From: JAAEQG01 sp023133475
GTDB taxonomy: Bacteria > Planctomycetota > Phycisphaerae > UBA1845
Direction: 5' to 3'
Length of the DNA stretch: 37,745 nt
Assembly: GCA_030631415.1 (NCBI GenBank)
Contig: DAOVLE010000018.1
Location: forward strand, 1 to 37,745
Shown: positions 27,918 through 35,119 of the stretch, piece after piece
Position numbering within the stretch: the first letter of the stretch is position 1
Layout of the letters: each line of letters starts with the position of its first letter
The notes under the pieces: generated by a model
Told to the model about the DNA's origin: nothing
The model's input: only the letters and a program-made list of their open reading frames with translations
The model's database searches: none
Translations under genes and position numbers: made by a program

Positions 27918-29360
27918 ATGTCCAAAGAGCCAGCAAAAGTGAAGGTGGCTGCCGCTCAACTTCCGGCATCCAAACTGACCGACCCCGCCGCCGCCCTGGC
28001 AAACATCCACCGGGCGATTGACCAGGCCGCCGAGCAGGGGGCGGAGTTGTTGGTCCTTCCCGAGTGTGCTTACCCGGCTTACTACCTTGGCAGCGTGGAG
28101 GCCTACCATGCCGCCACGGTGGTGGACAACGCCACATTTATCGCTGATCTGTCGGAGCGGGCACGGCGCCATGCCATGCACGTGGTGTGCGGGTTTGTGG
28201 AAAAGCGAGGCGAAACGTTGGCCAACGCCGCGGTGGCGATTGACGATCGTGGAAAGGTGCTGGGCATCTATCGCAAGACGTTTCTGTGGGGCGATGACAA
28301 CGGCGTCTTTGCCCCCGGCGAGGAGGTTGCCCCACTACGGACCCGTTGGGGCAATATCGGCATCGTGATCTGTGCCGACGCCCGCGCTCCCGAGACTATC
28401 GCTGCCTTGGCTGCCCAACAGGCTGAACTTGTTTGTGTTCCGACCTGTTGGGTCAACGTGGCTCAGTCGCCCGGCGAGTTCTACAATCCTCAGCCGGATT
28501 TTCTCATCGAAGCCCGTGCCCGAGAGTTCGCCTTGCCCTTCGTCTGTGCCAACAAGTTCGCAAGAGAGACGCCCCAGTTGGACTACTGCGGCTACAGCCT
28601 GATCACAGATCACACCGGGCGGGTGTTGGCCAAAGCCTCACCGGATAGGCCGGAAATCCTATGCGTCGAGGTCGGCTTCAATAAACCGAATGTGACGAAC
28701 CTGGCGGACGAGATCAGGGACCGGTTGGAGACCGACGCCCCACCGGAACAGCCTGAGATCGGTAAGTTGAGCGAGATTACCGTGTCTGCGGTTCCGGCTT
28801 CGTGTTTGCTCCCGTTGGCTGACGACGAGGAAGGGCACGATCTTTTGCAGAGTTTGGCGGCTGGGGGCACCAACGTGGTCGCCACCACCCTGCCCGACGA
28901 GGGCACCAATGAGAGTTTTGTGGTCTATGCTCGTTCGTTGGGCCTACGGCTGATCGGGTGGGCTGTCCGCGATCGGGTGGTTTCCGAGGTGTTCGGGTCC
29001 TATGCCGGCATACCTGGCGACCGGATCGGCTCCTACGGCGTCGCCCGAGCCCGTGCCTTGGACGGAGCGGCGATTCTGTTTGTCACCGATATGCCCGAGG
29101 ACATGGCGATCTTGCGGACCCGCGCTGCTGAAAACCGCGTTTACATAGTCGCAAGCGGAGAATCGACTGCCGCGATTATTGGGCCTGGCGGGGAAGTCCT
29201 GGCAGCATGTCATCCCACCGACCCCAAACCGGTCACCGAGATGATCGATTTGCGTCTGGCCGCCGACAAACTGGTTTTCCCCGGAACCGACATCTGGGCA
29301 CAGCGCCGCGTCCAGGCCTGCCGAGCAGCTTTCGGGAAACGCCCCGCTAACCCGAATTAG
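27918..29360 (+). CDS. Two-domain nitrilase-superfamily hydrolase, second domain degenerate
   Basis: 480 aa, cytoplasmic. The first half is a carbon-nitrogen hydrolase with the complete Glu-Lys-Cys triad: E49 in LVLPECAYP, K120 in IYRKTFLWGDD, C152 in IVICADARAPE. The second half (about 290-470) repeats the fold: TNVVATTLPDEG, ILFVTDMPEDMAI, RTRAAENRVYIVASGES and IIGPGGEVLA align with first-domain elements. At the Cys place it has no Cys (VTDM), so it is probably non-catalytic. Members cleave amides or nitriles of small molecules; substrate unknown. ATG 27918 is the first good start. The end (RPANPN, CGCTAACCCGAATTAG) resembles the start of the GCTAACCCGGATAATTCATG repeat. Divergent from dnaJ. 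Confidence 0.86.
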   Translation: MSKEPAKVKVAAAQLPASKLTDPAAALANIHRAIDQAAEQGAELLVLPECAYPAYYLGSVEAYHAATVVDNATFIADLSERARRHAMHVVCGFVEKRGETLANAAVAIDDRGKVLGIYRKTFLWGDDNGVFAPGEEVAPLRTRWGNIGIVICADARAPETIAALAAQQAELVCVPTCWVNVAQSPGEFYNPQPDFLIEARAREFALPFVCANKFARETPQLDYCGYSLITDHTGRVLAKASPDRPEILCVEVGFNKPNVTNLADEIRDRLETDAPPEQPEIGKLSEITVSAVPASCLLPLADDEEGHDLLQSLAAGGTNVVATTLPDEGTNESFVVYARSLGLRLIGWAVRDRVVSEVFGSYAGIPGDRIGSYGVARARALDGAAILFVTDMPEDMAILRTRAAENRVYIVASGESTAAIIGPGGEVLAACHPTDPKPVTEMIDLRLAADKLVFPGTDIWAQRRVQACRAAFGKRPANPN

Positions 29361-29766
29361 GGTGAGGCAAGGCAGTCTCCTGTAGGTAAACATTCAGTAA
29401 ACCCGTCCAGCCTGTTGTACCGCCGGCATCCTGCCGGCATCCTGCCGGCTGGAAGCCGGCGGTACGGTGGTGTCAGGCGCCCTGACCACACTTGCGTGGT
29501 CCTGCGCTCGGTAGTTGATCCGAACCTGCCATGGGTTCACTGAATGTTTACCCTTGGACTTTGGACCTTGGACCTTGGACCTTGGACCTTGGACCTTGGA
29601 CTCGACCCTGCTTTCATGGTTTTCAGACCTCTCAGCACACTGCTGGAGGGAAACAGTCGATTATTTAACCCAAACTCAAACCGCTCAAATTCCGATGCGA
29701 GAACATAGGGATGGAACGTTCCCACCACCACCACCGGTGGGGGACAGCGATTTTTGGAGTCCAACT
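29361..29766. repeat. Spacer of CATTCAGTAAACCC, CCGGCATCCTG and GGACCTT repeats
   Basis: ACATTCAGTAAACCCGT (29388-29404) is paired with the inverted GGGTTCACTGAATGTTTACC (29532-29551). Between them is GTACCGCCGGCATCCTGCCGG with a tandem CCGGCATCCTG and the mirror GCCGGCGGTAC (29418-29465). From 29552 come seven in-phase heptamers (CTTGGAC/CCTTGGA family). About 150 unique bases precede the pilin gene; a long open frame through the region is repeat-derived. Confidence 0.85.
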
Positions 29767-30225
29767 ATGTTACATCGCTCATTCACGCTGGTTGAGGTGC
29801 TTATTGTGGTCATCATCCTCGGCATCCTGGCTGCGGCGATTATTCCACAATTCACCGAGGCTGCCGACGACACCCGCGCCAACACGGCGGCCATCATCGT
29901 CAAGAGCATCCAACGCCAACTATCAGTCAAAAAAGCCCAGACAGGAACTTGGCCGACCACCATCGATGCCACCTGGTTCGAGGGGAACACGCTACCGCGC
30001 AACCCCTTTTACCCCGATGCGGCAACCACGTTTCAGGTCATAAATAGTGCGACAGCGCTGCACCCGTCCAACAAGACCAATCCCGCCTACGGGGCGTTCT
30101 GGTACAACCGGGGCAACGGGCTTATCCGTGCCAGGGTTCTACCCGGGGTCGACAACGCCGAGACCATCGCCACCTACAATACGGTCAACGGAACCAGTAT
30201 CACCGTCCTCAACCAGACGGACTAA
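29767..30225 (+). CDS. Type IV pilin / pseudopilin-like protein
   Basis: 152 aa. MLHRS then FTLVEVLIVVIILGILAAAI: a type III prepilin leader with Phe1, Glu5 and the long hydrophobic helix, so it is made for the inner membrane and a T4P or T2SS-like assembly. Unusually the residue before the cleavage site is Ser, not Gly. The globular part has TRANTAAIIVKSIQRQLSVK as the continued helix, then GTWPTTIDA and LPRNPFYPDA, then the NPAYGAFWYNRGNGLIRARV strand region, similar to planctomycete and GspG-like pseudopilins. ATG 29767 is taken because the leader is short in the family; a longer upstream frame is not conserved. No prepilin peptidase or secretion ATPase nearby. Confidence 0.86.
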   Translation: MLHRSFTLVEVLIVVIILGILAAAIIPQFTEAADDTRANTAAIIVKSIQRQLSVKKAQTGTWPTTIDATWFEGNTLPRNPFYPDAATTFQVINSATALHPSNKTNPAYGAFWYNRGNGLIRARVLPGVDNAETIATYNTVNGTSITVLNQTD

Positions 30226-30230
30226 AGGTA

Positions 30231-30288
30231 GGGCGGGTTCCACCCGCCGTACCGTGCCACAAAGGCGGGTGGAACCCGCCCTACAAGC
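30231..30288. repeat. Inverted GTAGGGCGGGTTCCACCCGCC pair at convergent junction
   Basis: GTAGGGCGGGTTCCACCCGCC (30231-30251) and its exact-type mirror GGCGGGTGGAACCCGCCCTAC (30268-30288), separated by 16 bases. This nearly fills the gap between the pilin stop and the stop of the minus-strand gene, and can fold as one long hairpin in either transcript. Confidence 0.9.
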
Positions 30289-30291
30289 CGG

Positions 30292-31098
30292 TCACGGGCC
30301 GCTCTCCTCGGCAATCCGTTGCTTGGTCTCCCGGACCATATCCTCCACGCGGGAGTAGGGCTCCACGAAGGTGCAATGCCCGTCCGCAAACAGGACGTTT
30401 GCCCCGTCATCGGTATGATTCTCAGGCTTTTCGTAGATCAACACATTACGGCTATTCGACAGGTTGGTTTGCCCAGGAATGTAGATGTAGCAGGTGTTGA
30501 TAGGGTCGCCCGGCACAGCATTCGAGCTTGGGCAGATGAATTGCTTATACGACACGTCGCCATTGTCTATCAGTATTTGCAGGTCGGGCGGGAATTCCCC
30601 GTTCGATTGGCTGGCGTAAATGTCCATCGCCATGCCGACCCCCGACAAGTTGGAGGCACACACCAGCCGCTTGGAAAGCTCACGAGCCCGCGATAGCGAT
30701 GGCAACAAGATGGCAATCATAAGAGGCACCATCAGTAGGCTCAGCCCGCCGGTGCAAATTCCGCCGATGGCCAGGCCTTTGCCGCCATAGCGCTGCGGTT
30801 CGCGGTTGGCCCGCAGCAGGGCGACGATGCCCATGATTACACCCACTATTCCCGCCGGCAGGCAGATCACCAGCCCGGCAATTCCACAGACCAGCGCCGC
30901 CACCGCCAGCCCAGTCTGCACCGGAGGCCCCCCGCCGTCCGGGTACGACATCCCGGGTGGAGGCGCGCTCATTGGCGGCGTATCCATCGCGGGGACCGTC
31001 ACCACCGCCTCGCAAGCCCCGCAACGAACCTGCTGACCCGGCGCAACATCAGCCGCAATAAGTTCCCCACAAGCCGGGCAACGGAAAGGTGTGGACAT
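30292..31098 (-). CDS. Zinc-ribbon / DUF4190-like membrane protein with H-X9-DG pilin-like end
   Basis: 268 aa. N-terminal zinc ribbon with C7-x2-C10 and C26-x2-C29 (FRCPACGE, VRCGACE). A Pro/Gly linker (PPMSAPPPGMSYPDGGG) follows. Two hydrophobic stretches (about 63-93, ending GVIMGIVALLR; 107-130) fit a DUF4190-like pair; the second runs into ILLPSLSRARELSKRLVCAS, the prepilin-like helix used by planctomycete H-X9-DG proteins. The C-terminus has NVLFADGHCTFVEP, the H-X9-DG-like block. ATG 31098 has GGGAGG 5 bases ahead. Such proteins are very numerous in planctomycetes; role unknown, perhaps surface or sensory. Convergent with the pilin gene, with a hairpin repeat between. Confidence 0.82.
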   Translation of the reverse strand: MSTPFRCPACGELIAADVAPGQQVRCGACEAVVTVPAMDTPPMSAPPPGMSYPDGGGPPVQTGLAVAALVCGIAGLVICLPAGIVGVIMGIVALLRANREPQRYGGKGLAIGGICTGGLSLLMVPLMIAILLPSLSRARELSKRLVCASNLSGVGMAMDIYASQSNGEFPPDLQILIDNGDVSYKQFICPSSNAVPGDPINTCYIYIPGQTNLSNSRNVLIYEKPENHTDDGANVLFADGHCTFVEPYSRVEDMVRETKQRIAEESGP

Positions 31099-31177
31099 GT
31101 TTACCTCCCTGAATACTGCCGTAAAAGCGTGCCATGGGGGAACATATAACCCAATACCAACTTTCCCGCAACAAGCC

Positions 31178-31340
31178 GTAGGGCGGGTTCCACCCGCCGT
31201 TCAGCTTATAGGCCGCATTGCTCAGTACCGCGACCGTGAGGGAGCGGCCAACGCGGCGCACCATCCATCTCGACGAGGCCGCTCCCTTACGGTCGCGGTA
31301 CTGATTAGCCAAGAAGGCGGGTGAAACCCGCCCTACAGGT
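31178..31340. repeat. Two nested inverted pairs upstream of ubiE
   Basis: Outer pair: GTAGGGCGGGTTCCACCCGCC (31179-31199) and GGCGGGTGAAACCCGCCCTAC (about 31316-31336). Inner pair: inverted CAGTACCGCGACCGTGAGGGAGC (31222-31248) and direct GGCCGCTCCCTTACGGTCGC with GGTACTGATT (31275-31306). The two families are therefore nested symmetrically into one palindrome of about 158 bases. Confidence 0.9.
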
Positions 31341-31381
31341 GGATTTGCAATTCGCCCGGTATGTGCTGAAATGTCGTAACG

Positions 31382-32152
31382 ATGCGGAAGAAACCGGGAC
31401 AACTCGCGTGGGACAAGCCCCAATTACAACGCCCGCACGAGCAGAGAGACAAGGCCCTGCGGGTGCGACACATGTTCGACGGGGTGGCGTCCCGTTATGA
31501 GCTGGTCAACCGTGTGTTCAGCGCCGGGCGGGATGCGGCATGGCGGCGTAAAGCGGTGGAGTTGGCGGCTGCCGGTGCGGATGACGCCGTGCTCGATGTG
31601 GCGTGCGGGACGGGCGACTTTTTGAGGGCGTTTGCAGCCATTGCAAACCCGCCGTGGCGGCTGGTGGGTTGTGACTTTTCGCACGGGATGCTGCGCGAGG
31701 CGATCTCCACGAGCCCAAACCGGCAATTCCACTGGATCGAAGCCGATGCCTTGCTGCTGCCACTGGCACCCGAGTTGTTCACCGTAGCCAGTTGCGCGTT
31801 CGGGGTGCGCAATTTCCAGGACCTCGATGCCGGCCTGCGAGAGATGTGGCGTGTTCTGAAAGTCAACGGGCGCATCGTCATTCTGGAGTTCACACGCCCG
31901 GAAAACCGCCTGTTCCGCCTGCTCTACGAGTTCTACGCCAATCGCTTCATGCCCTGGGCCGCCACCTGGGTGAGCGGTGATCGGACCGGGGCATATCGCT
32001 ATTTGCCCCGATCAGTGGTATCGTTTATCGGCGCCGCGGAGATGTGCCGGCGGCTGCAAGAGGCTGGTTTCGGCAACGTCATAGCCGCACGGATGTCATT
32101 GGGCATCGTGACCATCTACGTGGGAACGAAACAGAGCACAGCACATGGTTGA
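31382..32152 (+). CDS. ubiE: Demethylmenaquinone methyltransferase
   Basis: SAM-dependent C-methylation, the last step of menaquinone synthesis (MenG/UbiE). 256 aa. MFDGVASRYELVNRVFSAGR (residues 31-50) and WRRKAV are the family N-terminal block. VLDVACGTGDFLRAF is SAM motif I, SCAFGVRNFQDLDAGLREMW is UbiE-specific, and LEFTRPENRLFRLLYEFYAN with GAYRYLPRSVVSF closes the signature. ATG 31382. The stop overlaps the next gene's start by 8 bases. Together with ubiX (34213) and the UbiA-like prenyltransferase (35120) it makes a late-quinone gene group. Confidence 0.94.
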   Translation: MRKKPGQLAWDKPQLQRPHEQRDKALRVRHMFDGVASRYELVNRVFSAGRDAAWRRKAVELAAAGADDAVLDVACGTGDFLRAFAAIANPPWRLVGCDFSHGMLREAISTSPNRQFHWIEADALLLPLAPELFTVASCAFGVRNFQDLDAGLREMWRVLKVNGRIVILEFTRPENRLFRLLYEFYANRFMPWAATWVSGDRTGAYRYLPRSVVSFIGAAEMCRRLQEAGFGNVIAARMSLGIVTIYVGTKQSTAHG

Positions 32153-34052
32153 AGTTCGAGATGAAGTCGATCGGAAACCGCTCCGCAAGGTGGATAAAGA
32201 CGCCGCCCGCCGTGTGGTGATTTTCGACGTCTGGTCGCGTTCGGGCTCCAAGTACCGGGTGCGGGCGGTGGTGTTGCTGATTATCAACCTGGTGTTGTTC
32301 GGTTGTTTGGGCTGTTTCGCGTTCTGGATGCGGACGGGCTCTTACCTGGCTCCGGTGGAGGAGGGCTACTGGAGCCTGTTGTGGAAGACCTGCCTGCCGG
32401 GCAGTGACTCGCACACGCTGACCAGTATGCTGACCTTTCCGATCAACCTCGAGAAGGTGCCGTTGCAGATCGTGATCCATGGTCTGCTGCTGTCGGCACT
32501 GGTGTCGGTCCCCATTCTGGTATCGATCCTGTATCGTTTTTACTCCTGCCTGCCGTTTGTGGCGGTGGTGTGTTTTCTGGCGGTGATGCCGTGGTTGGCG
32601 TTGACCCTGCTGGGCTCGTGTATCCTGGCGTCGCTCAGGCCTTTTCGCTTTTCGTTTCGCTATGCGTCAGCCTTGCTCGGGTTGGTTCTGGTGGTTTTGT
32701 ACATCGTGGGCGTTTCGTTGCAGAACGTGCCTGCGGCGGCGGTGCTGACCCATCCCGGGCATCGTGTCAAACTGGTGACCCCGTGGATTCTGGCGGTGTT
32801 GGCTTCGTGTGTTTTGCTGGGGCTGGGGCTGGCGTTGGCGAAGTTGGTTAACTATCGCCCGGGGGTGATCGCGCCGTTGCTGGCCACCATGTTCGCTTTG
32901 CCCATCGCCCTGTTTGAGAAGTATGTTGGGCGGGATGAGTTGTACTACAGGCTGCTGGAGCATCACTACGGCCCGCGATCGACCTACTTTCAGGACCAGG
33001 ACGTGCAGAAAGCCTTCGACCGGAGTGTGGCTGCACTCCACGACCTGGACAAGCCCGATCGGGCCTATGAAGAGATTGCGAGTTTGCACGACCTCCGCTG
33101 GCAACTTGAGCTGGAGGGCACCCCGGACCGTCGCAACCTTTTGACTATCTACCGTGAGCAAGCCGCCCGCGACTGTGATTGGTTCATCAAGTACTTTCCG
33201 GACAGCCGCTACGCCCCGGCGGCTTTGTACCTCAAGGGGCGGGCGTTGGATATGCGGGTGGACCCGGTGCAATTCCGCGAGAACAAGAAGCTGGTGTTCT
33301 ACGACAGCTATCCGTCAATAGCCTCGCACGACTCGTGGTTGCGGTTGGTGACCAACGCTCCGCAGTCGCCGCTTTCGGCGGTGGGGTTATACCGTCTGGC
33401 GATACTCGAAGCCCGCGGCGGCAATGTGGATCAGGCAATCGACTATCTGCGGCGGTTACCGCGGTTTGAAAAAGCCGAGGCTACCACCTTGCCCACTGCC
33501 GGGCCCATGGGTTTCAGGAGTCTGTTAGCCACTGCTCCGCCGGAGAGCGGATTGCAGGTGGCGGTGGCGGGTGTTGTGTTCGAGGGGAAGCGGTTGCTTG
33601 GTCTTCTGGAGAACAACCGCGACCCATTGTACGGGGACGCCCCCATCACCGGGTCAGGCGGGTCTTTTCCGCGTTTGGGTTGGATGCTCTTTGATCCCCG
33701 GAGCGGGCATTACCGGCGTAATCTGCGTGATTTGTTGAAGCGGTATCCGCATTGTCAACTGGCTGACAACATCGACTTGGAGCTGGCACAAACGGTTTCG
33801 GAGCCGGCCCAGCGTCCGGCGGCGCTTCAGGGCTTCATCGAGGAGTATTCGGGGCGAAGCGAGCAGGCATGGGGGTTTCGCGATGCTCTGCCGGAAGCCA
33901 TTTACTGGCTTGGCGAGGCGGAACTGTCGAGCCTTCATCTTGCGGATGCCCGTAAGGCGTTTGAGCGGTTGGTGAGCGAGTATCCCGATTCCGTCTGGCG
34001 GGAGCGTGCCGAGCGCCGCCTGGCGGTCATGAAAAATGTAGGTCAGCGGTGA
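32145..34052 (+). CDS. Polytopic membrane protein with C-terminal TPR-like repeats
   Basis: 635 aa. Residues 1-40 are cytoplasmic and basic. Five or six hydrophobic segments follow (about 42-64, 103-128, 137-162, 170-192, 208-232, 238-256). The soluble C-terminal part (about 270-630) has helical-repeat signatures: YFPDSRYAPAALYLKGRALD, PQSPLSAVGLYRLAILEARG, LKRYPHCQLADNIDLELAQ and LVSEYPDSVWRERAERRLAV, as in outer-membrane-assembly-type TPR or Sel1-like proteins. ATG 32145 overlaps ubiE by 8 bases, so it is co-translated with it; role unknown. The last residues MKNVGQR (CATGAAAAATGTAGGTCAGC) match a dispersed repeat that is intergenic at 14625-14643 (CATGAAAAATGTGGGTCAG), so the C-terminus is repeat-derived. 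Confidence 0.8.
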   Translation: MVEVRDEVDRKPLRKVDKDAARRVVIFDVWSRSGSKYRVRAVVLLIINLVLFGCLGCFAFWMRTGSYLAPVEEGYWSLLWKTCLPGSDSHTLTSMLTFPINLEKVPLQIVIHGLLLSALVSVPILVSILYRFYSCLPFVAVVCFLAVMPWLALTLLGSCILASLRPFRFSFRYASALLGLVLVVLYIVGVSLQNVPAAAVLTHPGHRVKLVTPWILAVLASCVLLGLGLALAKLVNYRPGVIAPLLATMFALPIALFEKYVGRDELYYRLLEHHYGPRSTYFQDQDVQKAFDRSVAALHDLDKPDRAYEEIASLHDLRWQLELEGTPDRRNLLTIYREQAARDCDWFIKYFPDSRYAPAALYLKGRALDMRVDPVQFRENKKLVFYDSYPSIASHDSWLRLVTNAPQSPLSAVGLYRLAILEARGGNVDQAIDYLRRLPRFEKAEATTLPTAGPMGFRSLLATAPPESGLQVAVAGVVFEGKRLLGLLENNRDPLYGDAPITGSGGSFPRLGWMLFDPRSGHYRRNLRDLLKRYPHCQLADNIDLELAQTVSEPAQRPAALQGFIEEYSGRSEQAWGFRDALPEAIYWLGEAELSSLHLADARKAFERLVSEYPDSVWRERAERRLAVMKNVGQR

Positions 34053-34212
34053 CAAGTCCGCAGCGTTTAGCGGCGACCATCCGTAGCGTTTAGCGGCGAC
34101 CCGAAGGGGAGCGCGTAGAAGGGAACGTGAAAAACGGTGAAAACAGCGTATCATCGTTGTAGGGCGGGTTCCACCCGCCACTCAAAGGAAGGCGGGTAAA
34201 ACCCGCCCTACC
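34032..34212. repeat. Repeats between TPR gene and ubiX
   Basis: CATGAAAAATGTAGGTCAGC inside the TPR gene end. Then AGTCCGCAGCGTTTAGCGGCGACC and CCGTAGCGTTTAGCGGCGAC with CCGAAGGGGAGCG (34060-34112), two units in tandem. Then GTAGGGCGGGTTCCACCCGCC (34159-34179) with its mirror GGCGGGTAAAACCCGCCCTA (34192-34211), ending one base before the ubiX ATG. Confidence 0.88.
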
Positions 34213-34815
34213 ATGCCCGAAACAACAGGCAAACGAATTGTGTTGGGGGTGACCGGCGCCAGTGGAGCTTGTTATGCGCGACGTTTGCTGGACTGTCTGG
34301 AATCCGCCGGGGTTGAAGTGCACCTGGTGGTCTCACCACCTGGGCGGCGGCTTTTGGCTGACGAGCTGGCGATCGACAATTGTTCCGTAGAGGGTTTGCT
34401 AGGCCGATCGAGCCCGCGGATTACACAGTATCCCTACGACGACATCGGAGCCGCAATCGCCAGCGGGACGTACCGGGCCGCCGGTATGATTGTCTGCCCG
34501 TGCAGTAGCCATACGTTGGCCGGCATTGCCGCGGGGCTCGGGGATAATCTGATCTTCCGAGCGGCGGCGGTAACCCTCAAGGAGGCCCGGCGCCTGGTTG
34601 TCGTGCCCCGCGAGATGCCCGTGAGCCGTATCGACCTGAGCAACGCCTTGCGGCTCAGCGAAGCCGGTGCGATCATCTGTCCGGCATCGCCCGGTTTTTA
34701 CAAGCATCCGCAGACGGTGAGCGATCTGGTGGACTTTGTGGTGGGCAAGCTCTTGGACCTCTTCGAGGTCCCGCACGAGTTGAATATGCGCTGGACCGGC
34801 AGCAGTTTGCGCTAG
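34213..34815 (+). CDS. ubiX: Flavin prenyltransferase UbiX
   Basis: Makes prenylated FMN, cofactor for UbiD-type decarboxylases, from FMN and dimethylallyl phosphate. 200 aa, normal. RIVLGVTGASGACYARRLL (residues 8-26), CPCSSHTLAGIAAGLGDNLI, the AAAVTLKEARRLVVVPREMP block and PASPGFYKHPQTVSDLVDFV are all diagnostic. ATG 34213 begins one base after a hairpin repeat, which leaves the GGAAGG of the repeat, some 20 bases upstream, as the only purine-rich site. The last two codons (LR) and the TAG (34813-34815) lie inside the left terminal repeat of a triple-hairpin element. With ubiE and ubiA it fits menaquinone synthesis; the UbiD partner is not here. Confidence 0.95.
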   Translation: MPETTGKRIVLGVTGASGACYARRLLDCLESAGVEVHLVVSPPGRRLLADELAIDNCSVEGLLGRSSPRITQYPYDDIGAAIASGTYRAAGMIVCPCSSHTLAGIAAGLGDNLIFRAAAVTLKEARRLVVVPREMPVSRIDLSNALRLSEAGAIICPASPGFYKHPQTVSDLVDFVVGKLLDLFEVPHELNMRWTGSSLR

Positions 34816-34952
34816 GCCCGGCATTTATGCCGGGTATTGGAGCGGTGGCCTTTGCCCCCCGGTTCCGCCCCGCCGCCGAAGGCGGCGGGGCGGAACCGGG
34901 GGGGGATTCTTTGTTCGGCCTTCTCACCCGGCATAAATGCCGGGCCTAGCGC
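34809..34952 (+). repeat. Triple-hairpin element, copy 3 (144 bp), inside ubiX end
   Basis: Perfect 27-bp terminal inverted repeats (34809-34835 and 34926-34952), GCGCTAGGCCCGGCATTTAT at the left. Central perfect 23-bp stem 34855-34877 with 34881-34903, loop GAA. It starts within the ubiX coding sequence and supplies its stop. It lacks the ATTCAGTAAACC flank of copies 1 and 2. Confidence 0.95.
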
Positions 34953-34974
34953 GACCCGTCGAAACGCAAAACGA

Positions 34975-35082
34975 CGGGTGGCATGGCCAAGCGTCTCCGA
35001 CGATAGGTTGTCATAAGGTGATCCTGTTTCACAAACGGAGACATAGGCTGTGGCGTAAGATGGAGCTTGGCCATGCCACCCG
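34975..35082. repeat. Nested inverted repeat in the ubiA leader
   Basis: 18-bp perfect arms CGGGTGGCATGGCCAAGC (34975-34992) and GCTTGGCCATGCCACCCG (35065-35082). An inner pair GTCTCCG (34993-34999) and CGGAGAC (35036-35042) is contiguous with the left outer arm. It ends 37 bases before the ubiA ATG. I see no second copy in the window. Confidence 0.8.
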
Positions 35083-35119
35083 CCAACCGTAAAGGACCCG
35101 TGCAGTCGTGAAGGTTCCC

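Noticed and set aside
29515..29766. N-terminal extension of the pilin gene
   Set aside because: The added frame is read from GGACCTT heptamers and would bury the prepilin leader.
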